The position numbers were made by a program, and so were the translations under genes. This document shows positions 16,313 through 25,179 of a stretch of 64,000 nucleotides of DNA, in pieces. Below the pieces are notes generated by a model. The model was given only the letters and a program-made list of their open reading frames with translations, was not told the DNA's origin and searched no databases. This DNA comes from Cellulomonas sp. URHD0024 (GTDB taxonomy: Bacteria; Actinomycetota; Actinomycetes; Actinomycetales; Cellulomonadaceae). Within the stretch, counting starts at the first letter, position 1; every line of letters begins with the position of its first letter. The stretch lies in contig NZ_AUEW01000004.1 of assembly GCF_000426185.1 (NCBI RefSeq), positions 62,001-126,000 of the forward strand. Reading direction: 5' to 3'.

Positions 16313-16870
16313 TCAGCTCCAGCGCCACGAGGCGATCATGGCCTCGACCGTCGGTCGCCGGGGGTCGTCGGGGCTGTGCATCCACTCGACGACGAACAGG
16401 TGGCCGTCGTGCTCGACGGCCCACTGCGTCGTTGTCACGTTCGCGCTCATGCGCAGGTCCTTGCGCACCGCATCGCCGAGCGCGCTGTGCTCGACGACGG
16501 GATCGCCGGCGATGTGCGAGTCCGCGGGGTGCCGACGCTGCCGGTCCGTGAACTCGTCCAGGGAGCCGGCCTGGGGCATCTCCTCGACCACCCCGAACTG
16601 CGACCACTCGGGCCGTGGTGCGAGCTGCACGGTCACGATCGTCTCCTCCTGCTTGCCCTCGACCGGGGCGTCGAAGGAGTAGAGGTCCCCACGCTCGCCG
16701 TGGCCGACGACCCGGACGGGCAGGTCGATGCCGGTCGGCGGGCTCAGGGTCTCCACGGCGAGCGGTGGCAGTGGCGGTGGGGCTGGCTCGCGACTCGTCC
16801 AGACGAACGCCGCGACGCCGGTCAGCACCAGGCCGACGACGGGAACCGCGACCCTGCGGATGATGGGCAC
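16313..16870 (-). CDS. Secreted or membrane-anchored protein, unknown function
   Basis: This 185-aa protein has an N-terminal signal anchor (RRVAVPVVGLVLTGVAAFVW), a short Pro-rich linker and an extracytoplasmic domain of about 130 residues ending in EAMIASWRWS. The WAVEHDGHLFVVEWMHSPDD stretch looks like a beta strand pair. No family is recognised. It may be independently transcribed; the helicase starts 37 bp downstream. Confidence 0.6.
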   Translation of the reverse strand: MPIIRRVAVPVVGLVLTGVAAFVWTSREPAPPPLPPLAVETLSPPTGIDLPVRVVGHGERGDLYSFDAPVEGKQEETIVTVQLAPRPEWSQFGVVEEMPQAGSLDEFTDRQRRHPADSHIAGDPVVEHSALGDAVRKDLRMSANVTTTQWAVEHDGHLFVVEWMHSPDDPRRPTVEAMIASWRWS

Positions 16871-16934
16871 GCGCCATTGTGGCGGCCGGTCCCGGCGACC
16901 GTCCCGGCGGTCACCCGATCAGCGCAGGGAGCAG

Positions 16935-17708
16935 TCAGTCGACGGGGGTCGGCGTCCCCAGGTCGAGCCAGCGGACGTCGGCGCCCGTCGCGGCCAGTGC
17001 CGGCTCGAAGGTGTCCCGCCCCCGGAAGTGTGACCAGCCCTCGTAGTGCACCGGGACGACGACACGTGGCTGCAGCAGGTTCACCACCTCGGCGGCCTCG
17101 GAGGCGTCGAACGTGAACCGCACCGGGCCGGTCACCCCGAACTTCACCGCGCCCAGGTGCAGTACCGCGACGTCGACCTTCAGCCGCGACGTGACCTCCC
17201 GGACGCCGTCGAACAGCACCGTGTCACCGGACACCCACACGGCGACGTCGTCGGAACCCTCGACCTGGACGGCGAACCCGACGACGTCCCCGACGATGGG
17301 CTGGCTGAACCGCGGACCGTGCCGACCGGGGGTCGCGGTGATCGTCAGGGTCGGTCGACCGGGTGCCTCCAGGACGGTTGTGGCCCAGGGCGCGAGTCCC
17401 TCGGCACCGGCGCCGAGGCGGCGGGCGCCCGAGACGGTGGTGAGCACCCGGGCGACCGACGGCAGCAAGGTCCGACCCGCGGCATCGAGGTTGTCGTGGT
17501 GCTGGTCGTGGGACAGCAGTACGGCGTCGACCGTGCCGAGGTCCGACGGCTGGAGCGCAGGGCCGCTGAGCTTGCGGGCCCGGGCGCCGTAGCCCATCGA
17601 GTACGTCCGACCCGGCGCCTCGAACGTCGGGTCGGTGAGCAGACGCCAGCCCTCGATCTCGATGAGGAGGGTCGGTCCGCCGATGTGCGTGAGTGTCGGT
17701 GCGGTCAT
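16935..17708 (-). CDS. MBL-fold hydrolase, UlaG-like
   Basis: This 257-aa protein belongs to the L-ascorbate-6-phosphate lactonase (UlaG)-like metallo-beta-lactamase branch: THIGGPTLLIEIEGWRLLTD, then the metal motif VLLSHDQHHDNLDAAGR, TATPGRHGP, VSGDTVLF and VPVHYEGWSHF. The first motif reads H-D-Q-H-H-D-N rather than canonical HxHxDH, so one histidine position is Gln. Related actinobacterial proteins often read HDHHFDN. Metal content may be altered. It is divergent from the MpaB-like gene. Confidence 0.85.
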   Translation of the reverse strand: MTAPTLTHIGGPTLLIEIEGWRLLTDPTFEAPGRTYSMGYGARARKLSGPALQPSDLGTVDAVLLSHDQHHDNLDAAGRTLLPSVARVLTTVSGARRLGAGAEGLAPWATTVLEAPGRPTLTITATPGRHGPRFSQPIVGDVVGFAVQVEGSDDVAVWVSGDTVLFDGVREVTSRLKVDVAVLHLGAVKFGVTGPVRFTFDASEAAEVVNLLQPRVVVPVHYEGWSHFRGRDTFEPALAATGADVRWLDLGTPTPVD

Positions 17709-17840
17709 GTCGGCATCGTGTCGGAGCCCAGCCGGTTGCCCGGGGAACCAGCACAGAACTGAGACGGCGCCCGGCCGAGCGTCGACCTACCATCGAGCCG
17801 TCGGACGGCGAACGTTGCGTCGGCCCGCGACCGAGAGGCG

Positions 17841-18734
17841 GTGGAACAGATGTCCGTGAGCCTGTCGAGCGTGCGTGACCGGGCCGGCACGGAGCTCTTC
17901 CTGCGCGTCGCCGGACCCGACGGCCTTGCCCAGCGCGACCGGATCCACCTGACCCCCGGCCCGCGCTGGTACCTGCCCGGCTCGCCGATCCGCACGGTGC
18001 ACGGCGATGCCTCGATGTTCGTCGGCGGCATGCGGGCCCTGCTCCTGCAGTCGCTGCACCCGGCGGCCATGGCGGCCGTCGCCGCGCACTCCGGGTACAA
18101 GGGTGACCCCTGGGGCCGGCTCGCCCGGACGAGCACCTTCCTCGCGGTCACGACGTTCGGCACGGCCGACGACGCGCAGGCCGCGATCGACCGGGTCCGC
18201 GCCGTCCACGAGCGCATCCGTGGCACCACGCCGGAGGGGATCGCCTACGTCGCGTCCGACCCGACGCTCCTGCGCTGGGTGCACGTGGCCGAGGTGGACA
18301 GCTTCCTGCGCGCCTACCGGTTGTACGGGCAGCACCGGATCGACGCGGTCGACGCCGACCGGTACGTCGCCCAGGCCGCTCGGGTCGCCGTCGCCCTGGG
18401 CGCGGAACGGGTGCCCACCTCCGTCACCGAGCTGGCCTTCGCCCTGCGGGAGTTCCGGACGGCCCTCGGGCCGTCCGCCGCCGCACGCGAGGCCGCCGAC
18501 TTCCTCCTGCACGAACCGCCCGTTCCCCGGACGCTGCGGCCCGCCTACGCCGGGCTTGCACGGGCGGCCGTCGCGTCCCTGCCGCTGTGGGCGTGCGAGC
18601 AGCTCGGCGTGCGGCACCCCGGACCGGTCGGCCGCGCCGGCGCGCGTGTCGCGGGTGGGGCAGTGACGCGACTGATCCGCTGGATGCTGGGCCCGGACGA
18701 CGCCCGCCGCGTCGCCGGCGGCGGACGCCCCTGA
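17841..18734 (+). CDS. MpaB-like oxygenase, DUF2236 family
   Basis: This 297-aa protein carries the DUF2236 signatures: FVGGMRALLLQSLHPAAMAA, HSGYKGDPWGRLARTSTFLA, FGTADDAQAAI and WVHVAEVDSFLRAYRLYG. The family is named for the rubber oxygenase Lcp and mycotoxin oxygenase MpaB and is proposed to bind b-type haem through a conserved histidine. The substrate is unknown. The start may be the GTG at 17841 or the ATG at 17850; neither has ideal spacing to the GAGAGG upstream. Confidence 0.88.
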   Translation: MEQMSVSLSSVRDRAGTELFLRVAGPDGLAQRDRIHLTPGPRWYLPGSPIRTVHGDASMFVGGMRALLLQSLHPAAMAAVAAHSGYKGDPWGRLARTSTFLAVTTFGTADDAQAAIDRVRAVHERIRGTTPEGIAYVASDPTLLRWVHVAEVDSFLRAYRLYGQHRIDAVDADRYVAQAARVAVALGAERVPTSVTELAFALREFRTALGPSAAAREAADFLLHEPPVPRTLRPAYAGLARAAVASLPLWACEQLGVRHPGPVGRAGARVAGGAVTRLIRWMLGPDDARRVAGGGRP

Positions 18735-18741
18735 CGAGCCC

Positions 18742-19647
18742 CTAGCCCGAGCTTCGGACGGTTCCGTCCTGGACCGAGCCGCACACCGCGAGCAACCGTC
18801 CGCGCAGCACGTTGCCGCGCTCCGCGAACACCTTCTGCGCCGCGGCGTACGTCGCCTTGCCCTCCGCGGTCTCGATCGCGACGGGGTCGAGCCCGTACGA
18901 GGAGACGTCGTACGGAGACGCCTGCATGTCGAGCGTGCGGATGTCGCGGGCGAGCTCGAAGCAGTCCAGAAGAAGGTCGCCCGGCACCACCGGGCCGAGC
19001 TTGGTGGCCCACTTGTAGACGTCCATCCCCGCGTGCAGGCAGCCCGGCTGCTCCAGGTCGACCTGGTTCGCGCGCGTCGGGTGCAGCGTGTTGAGCGGGA
19101 CCGCCTCGGGCGTGAAGAACCGGTAGGCGTCGAAGTGCGTGCAGCGGATGCGGTGCGACTCGACGACCGCGTCGGTGCCGGCGGCGCCGAGGCGCAGCGG
19201 CAGCGGGTGTCGGTGCTCGTCGTCCCCCTCGCGGTAGACCATCGCCCACTCGTGGAGCCCGAAGCAGCCGACGAACGCGGGACGCGAGCTGGTCGCGCCG
19301 AGCAGACCGGCGATGAACCGGAGCGAGTCGCCGCGCTCGGCCAGGTAGCTCTCGACGTCCAGGCTGACGAGGCCGTCGGGATCGGTCGCGTACCAGCGCC
19401 ACTGTGCGTGGGGGACGGGGCCCGGAGCGAGGACGACACCGGCGCCGGGGTGCCAGCGGCGCAGTGCGCCCGGGGAGACCGGGTAGTACTCGAACAGGAA
19501 GTCCTCGATCGCGTGCGTCTCGTGCCGTGACCTGCGCGCGCGACGACCAGCCGTGAACGCGTCGGCGCGGGCAGCGTGCTCGTCGGCGAACGACTGCCAG
19601 GTGTCCTGCTCGAGGACGATGCCTCGGCGCGGCGCACTGGTGGTCAT
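18742..19647 (-). CDS. Conserved actinobacterial protein, often named 3-methyladenine DNA glycosylase
   Basis: This 301-aa protein is rich in conserved aromatic and histidine blocks: DFLFEYYPVSPGALRRWHPG, FVGCFGLHEWAMVYR, HRIRCTHFDAYRFFTPEAVP and QPGCLHAGMDVYKWATKLGP. Automated pipelines call it 3-methyladenine DNA glycosylase, but I see no helix-hairpin-helix or AAG-type motif, so the enzymatic name is unproven. Clustered His and Cys residues suggest a metal site. It converges on the MpaB-like gene with only 7 bp between stops. Confidence 0.75.
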   Translation of the reverse strand: MTTSAPRRGIVLEQDTWQSFADEHAARADAFTAGRRARRSRHETHAIEDFLFEYYPVSPGALRRWHPGAGVVLAPGPVPHAQWRWYATDPDGLVSLDVESYLAERGDSLRFIAGLLGATSSRPAFVGCFGLHEWAMVYREGDDEHRHPLPLRLGAAGTDAVVESHRIRCTHFDAYRFFTPEAVPLNTLHPTRANQVDLEQPGCLHAGMDVYKWATKLGPVVPGDLLLDCFELARDIRTLDMQASPYDVSSYGLDPVAIETAEGKATYAAAQKVFAERGNVLRGRLLAVCGSVQDGTVRSSG

Positions 19648-19673
19648 CTCACCAGGGTAGGCAGACTGACCCG

Positions 19674-20057
19674 ATGCTCATCGCCACCGCGATCTTCGCC
19701 GTGCTCGCCGCCCTGGTGCACGTCCTGTTCTTCGCGTACGAGTCGGTGCTCTTCGAGCGGCCCGCGGTGCACGCGCGGTTCCGCACGCGGACCCAGGACG
19801 TGCCTGCCGTGCGGCCCTGGGCGTACAACCAGGGCTTCTACAACCTGTTCCTCGCGATCGGGACGACGGTCGGGGTGGCGTTCGCCTTCAGCCAGGAGGA
19901 TGTCGGGCTTGCGCTGGTCCTGTTCGGCTGCGGGTCGATGCTCGCCGCGGCAGTGGTCCTGGTCACGGCCGACCGACGCATGGCACGGGCCGCGGTGACA
20001 CAGGGCCTGTTCCCGCTGCTCGCGGTGGTTCTCGCCGTCGTCACCCTGATCGCCTGA
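19674..20057 (+). CDS. DUF1304 membrane protein
   Basis: This 127-aa four-helix protein matches DUF1304: the first helix ends in LVHVLFFAYESVLFE, followed by PWAYNQGFYNLFLAIGTTVG and two more helices. The N-Q-G-x-Y-N motif is typical. The family is uncharacterised. It diverges from the glycosylase-named gene with a 26-bp gap. Confidence 0.9.
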   Translation: MLIATAIFAVLAALVHVLFFAYESVLFERPAVHARFRTRTQDVPAVRPWAYNQGFYNLFLAIGTTVGVAFAFSQEDVGLALVLFGCGSMLAAAVVLVTADRRMARAAVTQGLFPLLAVVLAVVTLIA

Positions 20058-20138
20058 CGTTCCCGACGGACGGACCCCCAACGTCGGACAGCGCGACAGT
20101 CGTTGTCTGTGCAGGACGTCGATGGGACGAGGGGCATC

Positions 20139-20690
20139 GTGGCAAGACACTGGGAGGACCTGCTCGAGCAGGTCGTGCGTGAGCGGTACCAACGGCTGCT
20201 CGCGCACGCGACGCTCGTCAGCGCGTCGCGCGCCGATGCCCAGGACCTGGTCCAGGAGTCGCTGATCGCGGCGTTCTCCGGGAAGGCCCGGTTCGGTTCG
20301 GTCGAGCAGGCCGAGGCCTACGTCCGACGGGCCATCGCCACGCGGGCGATCGACGCGTCCCGGCAGCGGGCCCGCGAGGCGCGCCTGATGGCACGAGCGG
20401 CGGGTCGTGCGACGGAGGTCGCCGTCGTGGAGGACCGGCTGCCCGGCGCCGACGTCGTCCGCGCGCTCGCGGCGCTGAGCCCGCGTGAGCGGGCGTGCGT
20501 CGTGCTCCGGATGATGGAGGACTTCTCCGTGGTCGACACAGCGGCGGCCCTCGGTCTCAGCGAGGGCGCGGTCAAGCGGTACACGTCGGACGGAATCGCG
20601 CGGCTCAACGCCACGCTCGGCACCACCTCGGCGCCGGTCGAGCGGATCGACGTGCAGCAGACACCTACGGAGGTGCGCAATGAGCGATGA
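20139..20690 (+). CDS. ECF RNA polymerase sigma factor
   Basis: This 183-aa protein has sigma region 2 (YQRLLAHATLVSASRADAQD, LVQESLIAAFS) and region 4 (LAALSPRERACVVLRMMEDF, then DTAAALGLSEGAVKRYTSDG). It resembles the SigE-family ECF factors of actinobacteria, which lack a ZAS-type anti-sigma factor. The GTG at 20139 is preferred for its GAGGGG upstream site; starts at 20103 and 20109 are possible. It overlaps the next gene by 11 bp, so the partner is co-translated. Confidence 0.88.
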   Translation: MARHWEDLLEQVVRERYQRLLAHATLVSASRADAQDLVQESLIAAFSGKARFGSVEQAEAYVRRAIATRAIDASRQRAREARLMARAAGRATEVAVVEDRLPGADVVRALAALSPRERACVVLRMMEDFSVVDTAAALGLSEGAVKRYTSDGIARLNATLGTTSAPVERIDVQQTPTEVRNER

Positions 20691-22068
20691 CCTGCAGGCG
20701 CGCCTCTCTGAGGCGGCCCACGAGATCGAGCGGACGGCCGCGCCGCTGGATGCCCTGTCGGTGCAGCGGATCCGGAGCGTCGCGCGGCGTCACCGGGTGC
20801 AGCGCCGTACGACGCAGTCGTTCGCGGGGGTGGCCGCGGTCGCGGTGCTCGCGCTGGTGGTGACGCTGGGCGCCGAGCTCCGGGACGACCCGGCTCCGGT
20901 ACCGCCCGCCGTGACGCGGACGCCCACACCGACTCCGGCGACGCCGACCCCGGCGCCGACGCCCACAGCGACGCCCACGGCGACGCCGACGCCGACGCCG
21001 ACCCTCGCGGGCCCGCCGGTCCGGGCGGCGGACCTCAGGGACTCGGACGTCGTCGCTCACCTGCAGCACCCCCGGACCGGAGAGGTCTGGGCGCCCGCCA
21101 CGGCGGCGCCCGAGTTCGCGACGCAGATCGGCAGCTACGACACGGCCTACCGGATGGGTACGCGTGGCGACGCCGAGATCTTCATGACGGTGTCGGGCCC
21201 GGGCTATGCCTGGGGGGACACCGTGACGGGTCTCTACGAGCGTGATGCGTCCGGGGTCCGCCTCATCGCGTGCCCGAGCGCGCGGTCGGGCGATCCGTGC
21301 GTGCTCGCGGCGAACTCCCTGCCGACGATCCCTCGGGACGAGTCGACCTTCTACGACTCGCTCACGCTGCCCGCGAAGGTCTCGCTCGCTCCCGGGTTCG
21401 AGCTGACGACCGCGGCCACCCGGGAGCTGAACGGCACCTACGGCCAGCCGTACGGCAGCCTGCCGAACCGGGACGCGACAGCATCGGACGAGCAGGTCGA
21501 CCCGCTCCGCGACCTCGGGGCGCTCGACCTCGTGGCTGTGACGTGGGGGTCCGAGGTATCCGGGCTGAAGAACCTCTGGTACGCGTTCACCACACCGCTG
21601 GGCACCCAGGTGCGGCTCGAGGCGAACGATGTCCCGGCGGGCGACTTCGCGAGCATCCGGTGGGACGACGGGGTCGACCCCGGCTCCGTCGACAAGCAGG
21701 GCCAGCCGGTCGTCACCTACTCGCCCGGTGCCGGTCTGTGCTTGCCGGCGCGGTACGCGGTGGACGGTGCCCACGACCCGACGCAGTGGCGCCGGGCGGG
21801 TACCAGTGCCGACGGGCTGTCGGTCTATCTCCCGGTCGACGGTGGGAACCCGACCTCACGAGCCGTCCGGGCCTGGCAGGAGTCGAACTCGTGGACCTAC
21901 TCCGAGGAGGTGGGCGGCATGGTCACCGGCGCGGACGCGGGCTACGCGTTCCCCACCGACGAGTCGTTCCTCGCCGCACGCGCGCTCTACGCGGTCTCCG
22001 GGCCCGACGGGCAGTGGTTCCTCGTCATGCGGTCGGACGCCCAGCAGATCGTCTACGAGTGCGCGTAG
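20680..22068 (+). CDS. Membrane-anchored protein coupled to the ECF sigma factor
   Basis: This 462-aa protein has a cytoplasmic N terminus of about 48 residues (DDLQARLSEAAHEIERTAAP onward) resembling the anti-sigma stubs that accompany SigE-type factors. One membrane helix (SFAGVAAVAVLALVVTLGAE) and a Thr-Pro linker (about residues 85-107, many TPTP units) follow, then an extracytoplasmic domain of about 350 residues with few cysteines. It is probably the sensor or anti-sigma factor for the overlapping sigma gene. The external domain matches nothing I can name. Confidence 0.72.
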   Translation: MSDDLQARLSEAAHEIERTAAPLDALSVQRIRSVARRHRVQRRTTQSFAGVAAVAVLALVVTLGAELRDDPAPVPPAVTRTPTPTPATPTPAPTPTATPTATPTPTPTLAGPPVRAADLRDSDVVAHLQHPRTGEVWAPATAAPEFATQIGSYDTAYRMGTRGDAEIFMTVSGPGYAWGDTVTGLYERDASGVRLIACPSARSGDPCVLAANSLPTIPRDESTFYDSLTLPAKVSLAPGFELTTAATRELNGTYGQPYGSLPNRDATASDEQVDPLRDLGALDLVAVTWGSEVSGLKNLWYAFTTPLGTQVRLEANDVPAGDFASIRWDDGVDPGSVDKQGQPVVTYSPGAGLCLPARYAVDGAHDPTQWRRAGTSADGLSVYLPVDGGNPTSRAVRAWQESNSWTYSEEVGGMVTGADAGYAFPTDESFLAARALYAVSGPDGQWFLVMRSDAQQIVYECA

Positions 22069-22145
22069 TGCGTCGGAATCTCGCATGTCGAAACGTTTTG
22101 TTCCGGTTGTTGAAATCTGACCACCCGAGATGATTAGAGTTCGAT

Positions 22146-22967
22146 GTGAACTCTCCGGCGCACCCTGACGTCTACACCCACGGACACCACGAGTCCGTGC
22201 TGCGGTCGCACCGCTGGCGCACGGCCGAGAACTCCGCCGCGTACCTCCTGCCGGCACTCGTGCCGGGCTCTCGGCTGCTCGATGTGGGGTGCGGTCCGGG
22301 GTCCGTGACGATCGACCTCGCCGCACGGTTGGGCACCGGGTCGGTGGTCGGCGTCGACACCTCGTCGGCCGTCGTCGAGATCGCCCAGAAGGCCGCCGCG
22401 GACGCCGGTGCGACGAACGTCGAGTTCCAGGTCGCCGACGCCTACGAGCTCCCGTTCGAGGACGACTCGTTCGACATCGTGCACGCGCACCAGGTCCTGC
22501 AGCACCTCAACGACCCCGTCACCGCCCTGCAGGAGATGCGCCGGGTCGCGCGCCCGGGCGGGATCGTCGCGGTCCGCGACGCCGACTACGCCGGCATGAC
22601 CTGGTACCCGCAGTCGAACGGCCTGGACGACTGGCTCGCGCTCTACCACGAGGTCACGCAGGCCAACGGCGCCGAGGCGAACGCCGGGCGCAGGCTGCTG
22701 TCGTGGGTCCGCGAGGCCGGGTTCGACCCTGCGGGCATCGTGCCGAGCGCTGGTGTCTGGTGCTACGCCACCCCCGAGGACCGCACCTGGTGGGCCGATC
22801 TGTGGGCCGACCGCTCCGTCGCGTCGAACTTCGCGGCGCAGGCCATCGCGCACGGCCTTGCCGACGAGGTCGGCCTCGAGCTGCTCGCCGACGCCTGGCG
22901 CGAGTGGGGTGCTCAGCCCGAGGGCTGGTTCGCCGTGCTGCACGGCGAGGTGCTCGCCCGCGCCTGA
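22146..22967 (+). CDS. Class I SAM-dependent methyltransferase
   Basis: This 273-aa protein is UbiE/MenG-like: SAM motif I LLDVGCGPGSVTIDLA, acidic strand 2 VVGVDTS, motif II FQVADAYELPFEDDSFDIVH, and RVARPGGIVAVRDADY. The acceptor is unknown; a small-molecule substrate is likely. A TAGAGT -10 ends 5 nt before the GTG with TTGAAA upstream, in an AT-rich patch, so it is probably leaderless. A terminator hairpin overlaps its last codons. Confidence 0.92.
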   Translation: MNSPAHPDVYTHGHHESVLRSHRWRTAENSAAYLLPALVPGSRLLDVGCGPGSVTIDLAARLGTGSVVGVDTSSAVVEIAQKAAADAGATNVEFQVADAYELPFEDDSFDIVHAHQVLQHLNDPVTALQEMRRVARPGGIVAVRDADYAGMTWYPQSNGLDDWLALYHEVTQANGAEANAGRRLLSWVREAGFDPAGIVPSAGVWCYATPEDRTWWADLWADRSVASNFAAQAIAHGLADEVGLELLADAWREWGAQPEGWFAVLHGEVLARA

Positions 22968-22994
22968 TCTACCGACCGGCGGGCGAGCACCTCG
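22946..22994. terminator. Bidirectional terminator overlapping the methyltransferase end
   Basis: CGAGGTGCTCGCCCGC (22946-22961) pairs over 16 bp with GCGGGCGAGCACCTCG (22979-22994). The left arm encodes the final residues EVLARA. The hairpin lies between convergent genes. Confidence 0.85.
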
Positions 22995-22998
22995 ACGG

Positions 22999-25179
22999 TC
23001 AGGCCCGGCGTCGCCGGGAGAAGGCCACGGCCGCCGCGCCGAGGAGCAGCGCGGCAGCGCCGACGAACCCCGGCGTCAGGTCCGAACCGGTGTTGGCGAG
23101 GTCGTCGTCCGCCGAGGCCTGCGCGGTCGGGTCGTCCGCCGAAGCCTGGTCGGTCGGGTCCGTCGGGACCGCGGGCGGGTCGGTCGGGCCCGCGGTCGGG
23201 TCGCTCGGGACCGCGGGCGGGTCGGTCGGGTCCGCGGGCGGGTCCCTGGGGTCGGTCGGGCCCGTGGGCGGGTCGGTCGGGTCGGTCGGGACCGCGGGCG
23301 GGTCCACGGTGACGAAGGCCGTGCTCGGCGCGGTCGTGACCGTCGTCCCCACGCCGGCGACGGAACCACGCGCCCACGCCGTGCTGGAGACCGTGCCGTT
23401 GGCGATGTCGTCGTCAGTCACCAGCGTCACGACGGATGGCTCGTCGCAGGTGAAGGTGTCTCCTCGGGCCAGGTCGACCGTGCCGCAGGCGAGGACGTCG
23501 CCGTTCGCCGTCTGGATGGTGACGTCGTGGAGGTCGACGGCGGAGTCGTTCACCACGGTGTAGGTCCAGTGCACGACGTCGCCGATGTCGGCCAGGCCGT
23601 CGTTGTCGGCGTCGTAGACGAGCGTCGCCGTCGTCGTGATGGTCCCGTGCGGCGCCGTCAGCGTCGCGGGGGCGAAGGACTCGGGGGAGATGAGCGTCTC
23701 GCCGGGCACCTTGCCGTGGGCGGTCGCCGGCTCGGAGTAGACGAGGGGGTCTCCGGGGGTGACTGCGGCGTCGACGCTGTCCTGGAGGTCCTGCGCGGTG
23801 ACGACGTGCGTCCCTGTGCAGATGGTGGAGGCGCCGGGAAGCAGCACGGAGGTCTGGCAGCTCGGCGCCGCGACCGACGGGTCGTCGATGCCGAGCTCCG
23901 TGACCGTGCTGGCCCCGGTGTTGTAGACGACGTACTCGTAGGGGATCGTCTCGCCGATGACATAGCCCCCGGGGTGCGCCCCACCGTTCGGGATCTGCTT
24001 GGTGACGCTGAGCTCCTTGAGGGGCACCTGCGTGTCGACGTGCACGTTGCGCACCAGGTGCACGTCAGTCTGGCCGCCCGTGGAGGCCGAGAACCCGAAC
24101 TTGTACGTCGGGGGCGCGGGGGTGGGCATGGTCGCGGTCAGGACCTGGACGAAGGTTCCCGACCCGAAGTCCATGCTCACGGTGACGGCAGGCCCCGTGG
24201 TGCTGTTGTCGGGCTGCGGCGTGATCGACACCTGCACCCGCCGCTGCATCGCGGCCGTCGTGCCCGACGTGTCGGACGGGGGCCCAGGCAGCGTGCTCCG
24301 CAGCGACGCCCCGACGGGGAGCCCCGGGGCGGTAGAAAGGTTCGTCGAGGCGAGGAGGCAGTAGCCGTTGACCCAGTCGGTCGCGGGGTAGGTGTCGCCG
24401 TCGATCGGAGACTGGGTCTTGAGGCGTCCCGGGCCCCGCAGCGACACAGCGTTGGGGCTGAGGTACTCGGCCGGGACCGAGGACTGGATGGCGCGCGACT
24501 CGCACCCCCGCCCTCGGGCCTCGTTGTCGTTGCTGAAGTTCCCGTACGCGTCGAGGCCGACGCCCAGATACCCACCGGCGACGCCGGGGGCGATCGGCCC
24601 GTTCGAGGCGTTGTCGTCCGCACCGCGCTGTGCGTAGCCGAGCGAACCGCCGGAGCCGCCAGGGTTGATGAGGTTGTAGGTGCCATCAGTGAGGAAGAAC
24701 GCGATGCCGTCGGCACCCGTACCGCCGTACTGGACCTGGTCGAACGTCACGACGAGCCCCGCAGACGCCGGCAGCGGCTTGTCGTACAGGAGCGAGCCTG
24801 CGACGCCCTCCCACGCGCGACCCGTGGTCTTGGCGGTCAGCTGGAGCCACCCAGAGTCGCGACTGGCCGACGGCAGCGGGATGGGGCCGGGATCGAGGTC
24901 GCGGTCGTCCGAGTGGGCGTTCTGGCACGTCAGCCGGTCGGTGTTCTCGGCTTCGGTCAGGCAGGCCCGGTCGAGGAAGCTGTAGCCGGCCGGTGCGGCG
25001 CCGGTCTTGAAGTCCCACATTCCCAGCGTCGTGCCGCCGCCCGGCGCCCCGGCCGCGTTGGCTGCGGTCACACCCGCGGCGAGCAGTGCGACCGCGAGCA
25101 CCGCCGAGGCGGCGGCCTTCGTCGAGCCGATGGGCTTTCGCGGACGCCGATCGGATCGGTGTGCTGCGCGGGTTCTCAT
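22999..25179 (-). CDS. Cell-wall-anchored lectin-like surface protein
   Basis: This 726-aa secreted protein has a basic N terminus and signal peptide (STKAAASAVLAVALLAAGVT, cleavage near NAAGA). A concanavalin/L-type lectin-like domain of about 250 residues follows (LVVTFDQVQYGGTGADGIAF, GYLGVGLDAYGNFSN), then DUF11/DUF7507-like repeats around YEYVVYNTGASTVTELGI and HWTYTVVNDSAVDLHDVTI. A Pro-Thr-Asp wall-spanning repeat and a sorting signal complete it: LANTG, a hydrophobic helix and RRRR. LANTG fits the LAxTG motif of class E sortases. No sortase is encoded in the window. The ATG at 25179 is favoured over 25227 because GGACAG lies upstream. Confidence 0.82.
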   Translation of the reverse strand: MRTRAAHRSDRRPRKPIGSTKAAASAVLAVALLAAGVTAANAAGAPGGGTTLGMWDFKTGAAPAGYSFLDRACLTEAENTDRLTCQNAHSDDRDLDPGPIPLPSASRDSGWLQLTAKTTGRAWEGVAGSLLYDKPLPASAGLVVTFDQVQYGGTGADGIAFFLTDGTYNLINPGGSGGSLGYAQRGADDNASNGPIAPGVAGGYLGVGLDAYGNFSNDNEARGRGCESRAIQSSVPAEYLSPNAVSLRGPGRLKTQSPIDGDTYPATDWVNGYCLLASTNLSTAPGLPVGASLRSTLPGPPSDTSGTTAAMQRRVQVSITPQPDNSTTGPAVTVSMDFGSGTFVQVLTATMPTPAPPTYKFGFSASTGGQTDVHLVRNVHVDTQVPLKELSVTKQIPNGGAHPGGYVIGETIPYEYVVYNTGASTVTELGIDDPSVAAPSCQTSVLLPGASTICTGTHVVTAQDLQDSVDAAVTPGDPLVYSEPATAHGKVPGETLISPESFAPATLTAPHGTITTTATLVYDADNDGLADIGDVVHWTYTVVNDSAVDLHDVTIQTANGDVLACGTVDLARGDTFTCDEPSVVTLVTDDDIANGTVSSTAWARGSVAGVGTTVTTAPSTAFVTVDPPAVPTDPTDPPTGPTDPRDPPADPTDPPAVPSDPTAGPTDPPAVPTDPTDQASADDPTAQASADDDLANTGSDLTPGFVGAAALLLGAAAVAFSRRRRA
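23121..23307 (-). repeat. Pro-Thr-Asp repeat coding region
   Basis: Tandem degenerate units encode PTDPP, with GP, VP or AD variations, read on the minus strand between the DUF11-like repeats and the LANTG signal. Such low-complexity spacers carry surface domains through the peptidoglycan, and their copy number is likely variable between strains. Confidence 0.8.

Noticed and set aside
13639-16551. A 970-codon open frame on the plus strand
   Set aside because: It is antisense to the Ski2-like helicase, whose motifs are complete; the frame has no domain or ribosome binding site.
18742-19647. Taking the name 3-methyladenine DNA glycosylase at face value
   Set aside because: No glycosylase fold motif is visible; the name appears to be inherited from automated annotation.
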